Shown one piece after another: positions 52,657-61,229 of a stretch of 64,000 nt of DNA (its first letter is position 1; each line of letters opens with the position of its first letter). Both the position numbers and the translations under genes were made by a program. A model generated the notes under the pieces. The model saw only the letters and a program-made list of their open reading frames with translations, did no database searches and had not been told where the DNA came from. The stretch is from Acidisoma sp. PAMC 29798 (GTDB taxonomy: Bacteria > Pseudomonadota > Alphaproteobacteria > Acetobacterales > Acetobacteraceae): assembly GCF_030252425.1 (NCBI RefSeq), contig NZ_CP126994.1, forward strand, positions 1,798,001-1,862,000, given 5' to 3'.

Positions 52657-52957
52657 CTCTTATCGTCTTTGCCAACGTTTTCGCGTCATGGATGTCCTTC
52701 GCCTGCGTCGATTTGTCCCCACCGCAGAGTAAGACAATCACCGCAGCACCCAATCGCATCAAATAGACACGATAGCCGGGGCCGTAATGGATGCGGAGTT
52801 CGCTCACGCCGTCTCCAACTGCCGCGACGTCGCCCATATTGCCTGCCGCCACACGGTCAAGGCGCACCGAAATCTTCGCAATGGCGCGGGCATCCCGCAG
52901 ACTATCGAGCCATTCCATGAAAAGCTCGGTTCGACGGACTTCGACACTCTCAGGCAT
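52631..52957 (-). CDS. RelE/HigB-type toxin
   Basis: A 108-residue addiction-module killer protein. Family blocks: 'RRTELFMEWLDSLRDARAIA' (about 8-27), 'ISVRLDRVAAGNMGDVAAVG', 'GVSELRIHYGPGYRVYLMRL' (about 50-69) and 'VIVLLCGGDKSTQAKDI' (about 73-89). The block before the last one is the signature of RelE-like proteins of the Bordetella/Rhizobium type. The start is ATG 52957. No ribosome site is obvious, and the message would have a short leader of about 17 bases. Confidence 0.9.
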   Translation of the reverse strand: MPESVEVRRTELFMEWLDSLRDARAIAKISVRLDRVAAGNMGDVAAVGDGVSELRIHYGPGYRVYLMRLGAAVIVLLCGGDKSTQAKDIHDAKTLAKTIRDDGRNKSI

Positions 52958-52973
52958 TAGGTCGCACGCGGCG

Positions 52974-52997
52974 CCATGTCAATTATAATTGGCATGG
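52974..52997 (-). promoter_or_regulatory. Near-perfect 24-bp palindrome before the second HigBA-like pair
   Basis: CCATGTCAATTATAATTGGCATGG pairs at 11 of 12 positions. The central AATTATAATT contains a minus-strand TATAAT (52982-52987), so the palindrome would overlap the -10 element and start site. It is an excellent operator candidate for the antitoxin. Confidence 0.55.
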
Positions 52998-53004
52998 TCG
53001 GTCT

Positions 53005-54465
53005 TCAATACGCATTGCCCCGCAACACCGACACCAAGGTCATGGCGAGGATCCGCAGATCCAGCCCGACCGACCAATGGTCGATGTAATGCAGATCGAG
53101 CGCCACGCGTCGGCGTAGCTTCTCCACCGTGTCGGTCTCACCGCGACAGCCATTGACCTGCGCCCAGCCCGTGATGCCCGGCTTGACCCGGTGTCGCCCC
53201 GCGTAATCGGCGGCGGCAGCCTCGAAAGGCTGTCCGGCAGCCTCGGTGCCTAGGGCGTGCGGCCGTGGCCCGACCAGCGCCATGCTGCCGCCGATGACGT
53301 TGAAGAGCTGCGGCAGTTCATCGAGGCTCGCCCGCCGCAACAGCCGTCCCAGCGGCGTCACACGGGGATCGTCCCGCACCGCCTGGCACCGCCCGCCGGC
53401 ATCCGACTGCGCCTGATACATCGTGCGGAATTTCCACACCGCGATCACCCTATGGTTGAAGCCAAGGCGTGGCTGGATGAAGAAGGCCGGCCCGGGTGAG
53501 GTGCCGCGAATGGCCAGGGCAATGATCGCCATCGCCGGCGCCGCCAGACAAAGCAGAAGACAGGCGAGCGCCACGTCCTCCGCCCGCTTCAGCCCGACCG
53601 ACACGCCGGACATCGGCTTGTCGAGAAGATGCAGGAACGGCAACCCGCCGATTGAGGAAATGCGCGCGGCCGGCTGGTAGAACCGCGCGACATCGGGCGC
53701 CAGGCGGATATCGACGGCCATGCCCGCCATCCGCCGCATGATGGCGGCGGTGCGTCGCGCCGCCGTCTCCGGCAAGGCGATGATGACGAGATCGACATCA
53801 CCCGACTGGATCATGGCGCGCGCCGCCCGCAGGTCCCGCAAGATCGGCCAATGCGTGAAGGCCGCCGCCGCCGCGCCGCCGCGCCCCAGGAAGCCCACGA
53901 CATGCAGCGGCGCGTCATCTTCACGGAAGAAGCCGGCGAGCCGCGCCGCACCATCCCCACCGCCGATGATGATGGCCCGCCGGCCTTTCGCGGTCGGGCA
54001 GCCGCGCCAGACGGCGCTGGCCACAGCGCCCCGCGACAGCGCGAGCAAGGCGGGTGCTGCCACCGCCCAGGCAAACAGCCAGTTGCGATTGGCCAGGATC
54101 ATGCTGACATCCGGGCCCTGCCAGATCTCGCCGATCCCTTCCCAGACCAGCAATGCGAGCAGCATCGCCCCGAAGGCGTTTAGCACGGTCTGGGCAACCG
54201 CCAGCGTGGACCGCCCGCGCGGGCGGTCATACAGGCCCCGACGCTGGAGAAGGCATGCGGCGAGCGCTGCCGTTCCGGCAATCACCAGCATTTCGCGACT
54301 GGTGTGGCCGGCATGACCGGCGGGGTTAAGCTGCCGGCAGGCGAGTCCCGTAAGCCCGATGATCGCGCCGTCCCAGGCCGCGAGCCAGACCGGCGGACCC
54401 CACAGCGCGGCCAGCCAGGGACTGAAGGCTGAAACGGAGGCTTCGCGCGGTATGCGCTCGGACAT
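53005..54465 (-). CDS. Undecaprenyl-phosphate sugar phosphotransferase (polyprenyl glycosylphosphotransferase)
   Basis: A 486-residue enzyme that starts exopolysaccharide or similar glycan synthesis by transferring a sugar phosphate to the lipid carrier. Several N-terminal transmembrane helices (about 20-150), a Rossmann-like domain ('RRAIIIGGGDGAARLAGFF', about 163-181) and the catalytic sugar-transferase domain: 'GVSVGLKRAEDVALACLLLC', 'VIAVWKFRTMYQ', 'GRLLRRASLDELPQLFNVIG' and 'MALVGPRPHALG', then 'VKPGITGWAQVNGCRGET'. No other polysaccharide genes are nearby, so it is a lone initiating enzyme in this window. Confidence 0.92.
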   Translation of the reverse strand: MSERIPREASVSAFSPWLAALWGPPVWLAAWDGAIIGLTGLACRQLNPAGHAGHTSREMLVIAGTAALAACLLQRRGLYDRPRGRSTLAVAQTVLNAFGAMLLALLVWEGIGEIWQGPDVSMILANRNWLFAWAVAAPALLALSRGAVASAVWRGCPTAKGRRAIIIGGGDGAARLAGFFREDDAPLHVVGFLGRGGAAAAAFTHWPILRDLRAARAMIQSGDVDLVIIALPETAARRTAAIMRRMAGMAVDIRLAPDVARFYQPAARISSIGGLPFLHLLDKPMSGVSVGLKRAEDVALACLLLCLAAPAMAIIALAIRGTSPGPAFFIQPRLGFNHRVIAVWKFRTMYQAQSDAGGRCQAVRDDPRVTPLGRLLRRASLDELPQLFNVIGGSMALVGPRPHALGTEAAGQPFEAAAADYAGRHRVKPGITGWAQVNGCRGETDTVEKLRRRVALDLHYIDHWSVGLDLRILAMTLVSVLRGNAY

Positions 54466-54550
54466 CGCGAAACTCCGGAGTGGCAGGGTTGCCGCCCCGG
54501 TGTAGTTTCATTGCGTTAACGAATCAATAGCGGCTCGCGATGATGAGGCT

Positions 54551-55906
54551 TTAGGCAGCGGGTCCCGTCTCCCCAAAGACACGCTCATACAGCGCGTCCA
54601 GGGAGCGCAGATGGCTGCGCGCCTCCATGGCACCGTCCAGCACCTTTTCCGGCACCCGGCCGGAAACCTCGGGATCCGCTGCGAGATTGTCGCGGAAATT
54701 GCGGCCCTCGGCCGTGCCCAGCTTGGTCCAGGTCTCCATCGCATTGCGCTGCACGATGCGATACGCATCCTCGCGTGAGATGCCGGCGCGCGCGAGGGTC
54801 AGCAGAACCTCCCCGCTATGGACGACACCGCCGAGGCTTTCGAGGTTCTCGGCCATCCGCTCGGGATGGATCATCAGCTTGGCCATCATGCCGGCGAGCC
54901 GTGCCAGGGCGAAATCCAGCGCCAGGCTGGCATCGGGCGCGAAGACCCGCTCGACGGAGGAGTGGCTGATGTCGCGCTCATGCCAGAGCGTGACATTCTC
55001 CAGCGCCGGCACCACGGCGGCGCGCACGATGCGCGCAAGGCCGGTGAGGTTTTCGCTCAGCACCGGGTTGCGCTTATGCGGCATCGCGCTCGACCCCTTC
55101 TGGCCGGCATGGAAGAACTCTTCCGCCTCCCGCACTTCGGAGCGTTGCAGATGCCGCACTTCGGTCGACAGCCGCTCGATGCCGCTGGCGACGATGGCCA
55201 GCGCCGAGAACCAAGCGGCATGGCGGTCGCGCGGAATGACCTGGGTCGAAACCGGCTCGGCAGCGAGGCCCAGCTTGGCGGCGACGTAGTCTTCGACGCG
55301 CGTATCAAGATGAGCGTAGGTGCCGACCGCACCGGAAATGGCGCAGGTGGCGATTTCGGCCCGCGCCGTCACCAGCCGGGCGCGATTGCGGGCGAATTCC
55401 GCGTAATGCCCGGCGAGCTTGAGGCCAAAGCTGGTCGGCTCGGCATGGATGCCATGGCTGCGGCCGATGGTCAGCGTATGCTTGTGCTCGAAGGCGCGGT
55501 CCTTCAGCGCCGCCAGCACGGCATCGACATCGGCGATGAGCAGGTCGGTCGCCTGGGTGAGCTGCACCGCGAGGCAGGTATCGAGCACATCCGAACTCGT
55601 CATGCCGAGATGAACGTAGCGGCTTTCGGGGCCGACGCCCTCGGCGAGCCAGGTCAGGAAGGCAATCACGTCGTGGCGCGTCTCGCGTTCGATCTCATCG
55701 ATCCGCTCGACATCCGCCGGTCCCATGGCGGCGAGCATCGGGGCGCCGCGTTCGCGGATGATGCGGGCGGCTTCGGCGGGGATTTCGCCGATCATGGCCA
55801 TTCCCTCGGCGGCCAGCACCTCGATCTCGAACCAGATGCGATAGCGGTTTTCGGGCGCCCAGATGGCCGCCATTTCGGGACGTGTATAGCGGGGGACCAT
55901 GGCCAT
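54551..55906 (-). CDS. purB: Adenylosuccinate lyase
   Basis: Purine biosynthesis enzyme acting twice (SAICAR and adenylosuccinate). The superfamily signature 'GSSAMPHKRNPVLSENLTGL' (about 270-289) is complete with its catalytic Ser and basic residues. Other blocks are 'HLGMTSSDVLDTCLAVQL' and 'TIGRSHGIHAEPTSFGLKLA' (catalytic His). 451 residues, full length with a short C-terminal extension. It begins at ATG 55906 (or 55900) and is divergent from a TerC gene. Confidence 0.96.
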   Translation of the reverse strand: MAMVPRYTRPEMAAIWAPENRYRIWFEIEVLAAEGMAMIGEIPAEAARIIRERGAPMLAAMGPADVERIDEIERETRHDVIAFLTWLAEGVGPESRYVHLGMTSSDVLDTCLAVQLTQATDLLIADVDAVLAALKDRAFEHKHTLTIGRSHGIHAEPTSFGLKLAGHYAEFARNRARLVTARAEIATCAISGAVGTYAHLDTRVEDYVAAKLGLAAEPVSTQVIPRDRHAAWFSALAIVASGIERLSTEVRHLQRSEVREAEEFFHAGQKGSSAMPHKRNPVLSENLTGLARIVRAAVVPALENVTLWHERDISHSSVERVFAPDASLALDFALARLAGMMAKLMIHPERMAENLESLGGVVHSGEVLLTLARAGISREDAYRIVQRNAMETWTKLGTAEGRNFRDNLAADPEVSGRVPEKVLDGAMEARSHLRSLDALYERVFGETGPAA

Positions 55907-55989
55907 TCTCTCCGGATCGGGCGCGCGCCGCCGCCCTAAACCGCCGCGCCCCTGTTGACAAGGACGATGCTGTTTCCCGATGAAAAGGG

Positions 55990-56616
55990 ATGGTCGATCC
56001 TCTTTTGCTCTCCCAGCTCGCCGCCCTCGCCCAGGTCATGATGATCGACCTCGTGCTCGCCGGCGATAATGCCGTCGTCATCGGCCTTGCCGTCGCTGGC
56101 CTTCCGGCGGCCCAGAAGCGCACGGCGGTCCTGATCGGCGTCGGTTTCGCGGTGGTGGTGCGCATCGCCATGGCCTTCGTGGCGCTCCGCCTGCTCGCAA
56201 TCGTCGGCCTCACGCTCGCGGGCGGAATTCTGCTGCTCTGGGTCTGCTGGAAGATGTTCCGCGAGTTGAAGCGCAAACCGGGTCACGCCGCCGGGGCGCC
56301 GGCCATCGCCAAGACCCCCATGCAGGCGGCGCTGCAGATCGCGCTGGCCGATATTTCCATGAGCCTGGACAATGTGCTCGCGGTCGCGGGTGCCGCTCAC
56401 GCGCATCCGTGGATTCTCATGCTCGGACTGCTGCTGTCGGTGGTTTTGATGGGCGTGGCCGCCAGCCTGATCGCGACACAGTTGGAAAAGCACCGCTGGC
56501 TTGCCTGGGCGGGCCTGCTGGTCGTGCTCTTTGTCGCGCTGCGCATGATCTATGACGGCGCCTTCAAGGTGCTGGATCATTTCGGTATCGACGTCTGGAC
56601 CATGGTGGCGGGGTAG
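55990..56616 (+). CDS. TerC-family membrane protein (YjbE type)
   Basis: A 208-residue integral membrane protein with about seven helices. The two TerC-family acidic motifs are 'MMIDLVLAGDNAVVIGLAVA' (about 17-36) and 'IALADISMSLDNVLAVAGAA' (about 117-136). YjbE-type members are thought to export or handle metal ions such as Mn2+. No yybP-ykoY-like riboswitch is visible in the short 83-base upstream region. The stop is five bases from the convergent VapC stop. Confidence 0.88.
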   Translation: MVDPLLLSQLAALAQVMMIDLVLAGDNAVVIGLAVAGLPAAQKRTAVLIGVGFAVVVRIAMAFVALRLLAIVGLTLAGGILLLWVCWKMFRELKRKPGHAAGAPAIAKTPMQAALQIALADISMSLDNVLAVAGAAHAHPWILMLGLLLSVVLMGVAASLIATQLEKHRWLAWAGLLVVLFVALRMIYDGAFKVLDHFGIDVWTMVAG

Positions 56617-56621
56617 GCCCC

Positions 56622-57029
56622 CTAAGCCAGCCAGTTTTCAACCGTCAGCCCGCGTACCCAACGAAATTCCGAGACGTTGTGGGTGACCAGCGTCACCTGC
56701 AGTGCCAGAGCGTGTGCGGCGATGAAAAGATCGGTCGGCCTGATCGGCGTCCCAGCCGCTTCCAGCGCGGCGCGCAGCTTTCCGTATTCGGCATCAGCGG
56801 GGCTGTCGAAAGGCAGGATATCGAGCGTCCCAAGCACGGCACTCACGCGGGCAGACAGACGGTCGGAGCCTTTTTTCGCCGCGCCGTAACGCAGTTCCGC
56901 CGCCGTAATGATGCTGAGACACAGGCCGTCGTTACCATGAAGCAAAAGTTGCTCCGCGACCCGGCCGACTGGGTTGCGGATCAGATCAGAGACGATGTTG
57001 GTATCCAACATCGTCCGATAGATCGTCAC
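56622..57029 (-). CDS. vapC: VapC PIN-domain toxin
   Basis: A 135-residue PIN-domain ribonuclease. The first acidic residue is in 'YRTMLDTNIVSDLIRNP' (about 4-20), then 'LSIITAAELRYGAAKKGSDR' (Glu, about 43), and the late acidic 'RPTDLFIAAHALALQVTLVT' (Asp, about 101), ending 'HNVSEFRWV'. The full active-site set is present. It overlaps vapB by four bases. Confidence 0.95.
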   Translation of the reverse strand: MTIYRTMLDTNIVSDLIRNPVGRVAEQLLLHGNDGLCLSIITAAELRYGAAKKGSDRLSARVSAVLGTLDILPFDSPADAEYGKLRAALEAAGTPIRPTDLFIAAHALALQVTLVTHNVSEFRWVRGLTVENWLA

Positions 57030-57265
57030 AGATCGATGTCTCGGGCGGGTTGCAGGCCTTCGTCAAAATCCGCGAAATCGTCGTCGATCGGATCCCAGGT
57101 GGCAAGCAATTCGATCAGCCCGCCCTTCCGAATGGGCTCGATCACAAGCCGATTGCCCTCGCGACGCATAAGGGCCGCCTCACCCGGAAGTTCAAACTCC
57201 ACCGGAATGCGGACAGCCTGATTCCGACCATTGCGGAACAACCGAACCTGTCGCGCTTCGGACAT
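57026..57265 (-). CDS. vapB: VapB antitoxin
   Basis: A 79-residue AbrB/MazE-like antitoxin. The DNA-binding swapped-hairpin start 'QVRLFRNGRNQAVRIPVEFE' (about 5-24) with 'GEAALMRREGNRLVIEPIRK' is the VapB pattern, and the acidic tail (DPIDDDFADFDEG) blocks VapC. ATG 57265 is preferred to 57280 or 57292. Confidence 0.93.
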   Translation of the reverse strand: MSEARQVRLFRNGRNQAVRIPVEFELPGEAALMRREGNRLVIEPIRKGGLIELLATWDPIDDDFADFDEGLQPARDIDL

Positions 57266-57276
57266 AACATTTCTCG

Positions 57277-57317
57277 GCATAGGCCTGAGCATAGGCCAAA
57301 TCGTCGCGTCTTATCAA
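57277..57317 (-). promoter_or_regulatory. vapBC promoter with direct repeats
   Basis: On the minus strand TTGATA (57312-57317) and TATGCT (57288-57293) are 18 bases apart. A nine-base direct repeat GCATAGGCC (57277-57285 and 57289-57297, plus-strand reading) with 12-base spacing covers the -10 and is a candidate VapB/VapBC operator. Confidence 0.5.
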
Positions 57318-57324
57318 GACGCCT

Positions 57325-58104
57325 CTACCGCCGCAGTTCCATCTGGATCGGCCCTTCGCGGCGGCCGTGCGTGAACTGATCGACCAGGGGATTGCCGGAC
57401 TCCATCAGCGCCTCCGCCGGGCCTTCCCAAACGATCTTGCCGTGATGGAGCATCGCCGCCCGCCCGCCAATGCGGCGCGCACTCGCCATGTCATGCGTAA
57501 TGGCAATGGCGGTGCTGCCCAGGCGCTTCACGCAATCGACGATCAGCCCGTCGATCACCGCACCCATGATCGGGTCCAGCCCCGTGGTCGGCTCGTCGAA
57601 GAACATAATGGCGGGTTCCGAGGCAATCGCCCGCGCCAGCGCCACCCGCTTCTGCATGCCGCCCGAGAGTTCCGCCGGCGACAACTCGCCCACACTCGCC
57701 GACAGACCCACCTGGGCCAGCACCGCATCGGCCTTCTGCTCCGCCGCCACCCGCGTCTCCAGACCCTGGGCGATGAGCCCGAAGGCCACGTTCTGGCGCA
57801 CCGTCATGCTGTCGAACAGCGCGCCATTCTGGAACAGCATCCCGATTTCGGCCCGCGCCGCTTCGCGCGCCTTGTGGCGGAGCGACAGGATGTTCTGCCC
57901 ATCGATTTCGATGGTTCCGGCATCGGGTTCGATGAGGCCGAGAATACATTTGAGCAGAACCGACTTGCCCGTGCCGGACCCGCCGATGACCACCATGGAG
58001 GTACCGCCCATGACATCGAGATCGATGCCGTCCAGCACCTGCTTGTCGCCAAAAGCCTTGCGCAACCCGCGCACGCGAATCTTGGGGGTGAGGACAGCGC
58101 TCAT
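57325..58104 (-). CDS. mlaF: MlaF-type ABC transporter ATPase
   Basis: A 259-residue ATPase of the Mla phospholipid transporter type. Walker A 'VVIGGSGTGKSVLLKCILGL' (about 38-57), ABC signature 'LSGGMQKRVALARAIASEPA' (about 144-163) and Walker B 'IMFFDEPTTGLDPIMGAVID'. The start ATG 58104 overlaps mlaE by four bases; a frame reaching 58233 lies inside mlaE. No mlaD or mlaC gene follows in the operon: vapB is next on this strand. Confidence 0.92.
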   Translation of the reverse strand: MSAVLTPKIRVRGLRKAFGDKQVLDGIDLDVMGGTSMVVIGGSGTGKSVLLKCILGLIEPDAGTIEIDGQNILSLRHKAREAARAEIGMLFQNGALFDSMTVRQNVAFGLIAQGLETRVAAEQKADAVLAQVGLSASVGELSPAELSGGMQKRVALARAIASEPAIMFFDEPTTGLDPIMGAVIDGLIVDCVKRLGSTAIAITHDMASARRIGGRAAMLHHGKIVWEGPAEALMESGNPLVDQFTHGRREGPIQMELRR

Positions 58105-58886
58105 CGGCTGAAGAAGACCTCGGTCATCACATAATCCAGCGACAGGATGAGCACGGAGGCCATGACCACGGCCGAGGTGGTGGCATTGCCCACGCCCTCG
58201 GCGCCGCCCCGGCTGCGATAGCCGTGAAAGCACCCCGACAGGGCAATGACGAAGCCGAAGACCGCTGCCTTGGCGACGCCGGACCAGACATCGATCGGCT
58301 GCAGGATCTGGAAGGTGCTCTGGATATAGGCCGCCGACCCGAAGCGGAGCTTCACCGTCGCCACGATGAAGCCGCCGAGCACGCCAAGGACATCAGCGAC
58401 CACCACCAGCAGCGGCATGGCGATGATGCCGGCGAGCAGGCGCGGCGCCACCAGGTAGCGCATAGGCTTGGTCGACAGCGTGGTCAGGGCGTCGATCTGG
58501 TCTGTCACGCGCATGGTGCCGATTTCGGCGGCCATCGCGGCGCCGGCGCGGCCGGCCATCATGAGCCCCGCCAGAACCGGGCCGAGTTCCCGCGTGACGG
58601 AGAGCACGACGATGCTCGCCGTCGCCCCCTGGGCCGAAAAGCGCGCGAAGCCGGTATAGGATTGCAGCGCGATCACCATGCCCGCGAAGATCGCGGTCAG
58701 TGCCACGACCGGCAGCGACAGGAAGCCCATCGTGAACAGCGCGCGTCCGACCAGCCGGGGATAATAGGGCGGGAGGAAGATATTCAGCAGACCTTCGGCG
58801 GCGAAGATCAGGAGGCTACCGGCGGACTGGAGGAACGCAAGCGCGCCCCGCCCGAGCGCGGCGACCGCATTCAGGATCAAGTTCAT
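58101..58886 (-). CDS. mlaE: MlaE-type ABC transporter permease
   Basis: A 261-residue inner-membrane permease with about five to six helices. Family blocks include 'LFTMGFLSLPVVALTAIFAG' (about 51-70), 'LGPVLAGLMMAGRAGAAMAA' (about 101-120), 'EIGTMRVTDQIDALTTLSTK' and 'CFHGYRSRGGAEGVGNATTS'. Together with mlaF it would move lipids between the membranes. It overlaps the alr stop by four bases, so it is translated as part of the dnaB-to-mlaF chain. Confidence 0.92.
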   Translation of the reverse strand: MNLILNAVAALGRGALAFLQSAGSLLIFAAEGLLNIFLPPYYPRLVGRALFTMGFLSLPVVALTAIFAGMVIALQSYTGFARFSAQGATASIVVLSVTRELGPVLAGLMMAGRAGAAMAAEIGTMRVTDQIDALTTLSTKPMRYLVAPRLLAGIIAMPLLVVVADVLGVLGGFIVATVKLRFGSAAYIQSTFQILQPIDVWSGVAKAAVFGFVIALSGCFHGYRSRGGAEGVGNATTSAVVMASVLILSLDYVMTEVFFSR

Positions 58887-59950
58887 GCGCCTCGATAAAC
58901 CCGATGGAACCGTCTGCCCAGGGAGGTGAGGATTTCATAGCCATTGGTCCCGGCGAGGGCGGCGAGCCGTTCGACCGGGATGTCTGGCCCGATCACTTCG
59001 CACCAGTCGCCGATGGCGGCGGCCGGGACATCGGTCACGTCGATGGTGATGAGGTCCATCGACACGCGGCCCACCACCGGGCAGAGGCGCCCGTCGACCG
59101 AAACATCCGCGCGCCCGCCGAGCACGCGATGGTAGCCATCGGCATAGCCCACCGGCAGGGTCGCGATGCGCGTCGACTGGGCCGCGACCCATTGGTGGTC
59201 GTAGCCGACACCCGTGCCGGCCGGAACATCCCGCAGCGCCATGATGCGGGCGCGGAGTCTGGCGACGGGACGCATGGGATTGGCGGTCCAGGGAGTCGGG
59301 TTCACGCCGTAGAGCGCTGCGCCGGGCCGAGCGAGATCCGAGGCGAAATCAGCGCCGAGGAAGATGCCCGAGGAGTTGGCAAGCGATGTCGGAACCCCCG
59401 GGAATTTCGCCGCCGCGGCCGCGAACCGCACCTTTTGAGCAAGGTTGAGCGCCGCCGCCGGATCATCGGCCGAGACCAGATGCGTCATGACATAGAGCAG
59501 CCGGATATGGCGAAAATGCTCATCCGTAAGAGCGGCCACCTCAGCCGGGCTCAATCCGGTACGGTTCATGCCCGTGTCGACATGCAGCAGCGCAGGCAGC
59601 GCCCTGCCCCGCGTCGCGCCGGCCTCGTTCCAGGCGATCACCTCCCCGAAGGTCGAAAGGGCGGGCGCGATGTCATGCGCCACCAGCGTCTCGACATCGC
59701 CGGGGCCGACGCCGTGCAACACGCAGATCATCGCGTCCGACAGATGCGGCCGCAGGGTCACGGCTTCGGACAGATGGGCGGTGAAGAAGTGGCAACAGCC
59801 GGCGGCATAAAGCGCGGTCGCGATCTCGACCCCGCCGAGGCCGTAGCCGTCCGCCTTCAACACGCCGGCGGTCGGATGGCCGTGCCGATCGCGCAGCAGG
59901 CGCCAGTTGCTCACGATCGCCCCGAGGTCGATCTCCAGGACGGAACTCAT
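58883..59950 (-). CDS. alr: Alanine racemase
   Basis: PLP enzyme making D-alanine for peptidoglycan, 355 residues. The PLP lysine is in 'GVLKADGYGLGGVEIATALY' (about 29-48), the catalytic Tyr block is 'GTGVGYDHQWVAAQSTRIAT' (about 241-260) and 'RVSMDLITIDVTDVP' (about 290-304) is conserved. ATG 59950 (MSSVLEIDLG) is chosen rather than 60007, whose codons overlap the oxidase gene's end. It precedes mlaE with overlap. Confidence 0.95.
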   Translation of the reverse strand: MSSVLEIDLGAIVSNWRLLRDRHGHPTAGVLKADGYGLGGVEIATALYAAGCCHFFTAHLSEAVTLRPHLSDAMICVLHGVGPGDVETLVAHDIAPALSTFGEVIAWNEAGATRGRALPALLHVDTGMNRTGLSPAEVAALTDEHFRHIRLLYVMTHLVSADDPAAALNLAQKVRFAAAAAKFPGVPTSLANSSGIFLGADFASDLARPGAALYGVNPTPWTANPMRPVARLRARIMALRDVPAGTGVGYDHQWVAAQSTRIATLPVGYADGYHRVLGGRADVSVDGRLCPVVGRVSMDLITIDVTDVPAAAIGDWCEVIGPDIPVERLAALAGTNGYEILTSLGRRFHRVYRGA

Positions 59951-59951
59951 G

Positions 59952-61229
59952 TCAGACAGGATCGTCCGCTCCTCGTTGTAGAATGAGGTCCGCCGCGCGC
60001 CGCCCATCCAGCACCGCGCCGCCGACCGTGCCGGCCATGCCGTCGATGCGGCAGGCCTCGCCCGCGAAGAACAGCCGCTCCCCTACTGGTTCGGCAAGGG
60101 CCGCGCGGGCGCCAGCCCCGCCGGGGCGCGCATAACTATAGGCGCCCAGGTGAAAGGGGTCGGTGCCCCAATCGGTTGCAAAGCTGTCCGCCGCGAAGAT
60201 GCGGTCGGCCTGCGCGCCGAACAGCGCGCGCCACTCCGCACGGGCGAAATCCGCGGCGGCACGCGGATCAGGCGCCAGCGCCCAGGCCGGATCCCCACCC
60301 ACGAAGCCGATGACGTGGTCGGCGCCGCGCGGCCAGGCGATGAAGGACATCAGCGGATCGCCGAACTGCGGCACCATGCGGAAGGCCATGGTGCCATCCT
60401 TCATGCCGAGCCGATCCTCCCCCGCCGCGCGCAGAACCACCTTGCTCAGCAGGCCCATGGGCAGGTTTGCGATGGCGCCCTGGGTCGCGGCCGGCAAGGG
60501 CGGATCGAAGGCGATGAGGCCCGAGGCGAGCACGCCGGTCGAGACCGTGACGATGACGGCGTCGGCCTCGATCACCTCGGTGCCTGTTTCGACCCGCACC
60601 ATCTTCCCGTCCCAGGCGATACGCCGCACTGGCGCATTGCAGCGGATCGGCCCGGCGGAATCCTCCAACAGATCACGCAGCAATCGGCCGAGGCCGTGTG
60701 GCGGATTGAGGTTCTGCCCATCGAGCTGATTGAGCCGGAAGTCGGCGAGGCTCAGATACGGCGCATCGACGGCGTCGATCAGACTGGAATGCCAAGCCTC
60801 GATGGTCGGCACCCAAGGATTTTGGTGCCGGAAGGCGCCCGCGGCTGTTGCCAGATCCGTATCCGGCGCGTCAGGCGCTCCGTCGATGATCGTCATCCAT
60901 TGGGCTTCGGCCGCCTCATACGCCGCGTCCTCCGCCGCTGTCGCCCGTCGATCGCCGATATGCATCAGGCTTTGGCCGCGAAAGGCCTCGGTCAGGCGAA
61001 ACCCCGCGCGCTGCGCCATCGGCACGAGCGGATTGTGCTCGGCCATATGCAGCCAGGCGCCGCCTTCATCCAGCCAGGCGCCGGCGAGTGCCGTCGGCGT
61101 GCTGGTGCGCGCCCGCCCACCCGGTGCGGCCGAGGCTTCGAGGATGAGCGTCGATGTACCGGCGCGACGCAGCTCGGCCGCAGCGGCGAGCCCCGCCGCC
61201 CCCGCACCGACAATGACAACGTCAACCAT
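59952..61229 (-). CDS. Flavin-containing amine oxidase family protein
   Basis: FAD-dependent oxidoreductase of 425 residues. The dinucleotide motif is 'VVIVGAGAAGLAAAAELRRA' (about 4-23) with the R-x-G-G-R block 'LEASAAPGGRARTSTPT' next. The C-terminal FAD block is 'VGERLFFAGEACRIDGMAGT' (about 386-405). Relatives are monoamine or polyamine oxidases; the substrate is not predictable. The start ATG 61229 shares one base with the dnaB stop. It ends two bases before alr starts, so it belongs to the same message. Confidence 0.9.
   Translation of the reverse strand: MVDVVIVGAGAAGLAAAAELRRAGTSTLILEASAAPGGRARTSTPTALAGAWLDEGGAWLHMAEHNPLVPMAQRAGFRLTEAFRGQSLMHIGDRRATAAEDAAYEAAEAQWMTIIDGAPDAPDTDLATAAGAFRHQNPWVPTIEAWHSSLIDAVDAPYLSLADFRLNQLDGQNLNPPHGLGRLLRDLLEDSAGPIRCNAPVRRIAWDGKMVRVETGTEVIEADAVIVTVSTGVLASGLIAFDPPLPAATQGAIANLPMGLLSKVVLRAAGEDRLGMKDGTMAFRMVPQFGDPLMSFIAWPRGADHVIGFVGGDPAWALAPDPRAAADFARAEWRALFGAQADRIFAADSFATDWGTDPFHLGAYSYARPGGAGARAALAEPVGERLFFAGEACRIDGMAGTVGGAVLDGRRAADLILQRGADDPV

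Noticed and set aside
55955-55983. TTGACA before the TerC gene as a promoter
   Set aside because: The hexamer is perfect, but 17 bases on there is only CGATGA, a poor -10, and it would lie at the start codon. Not strong enough to list.
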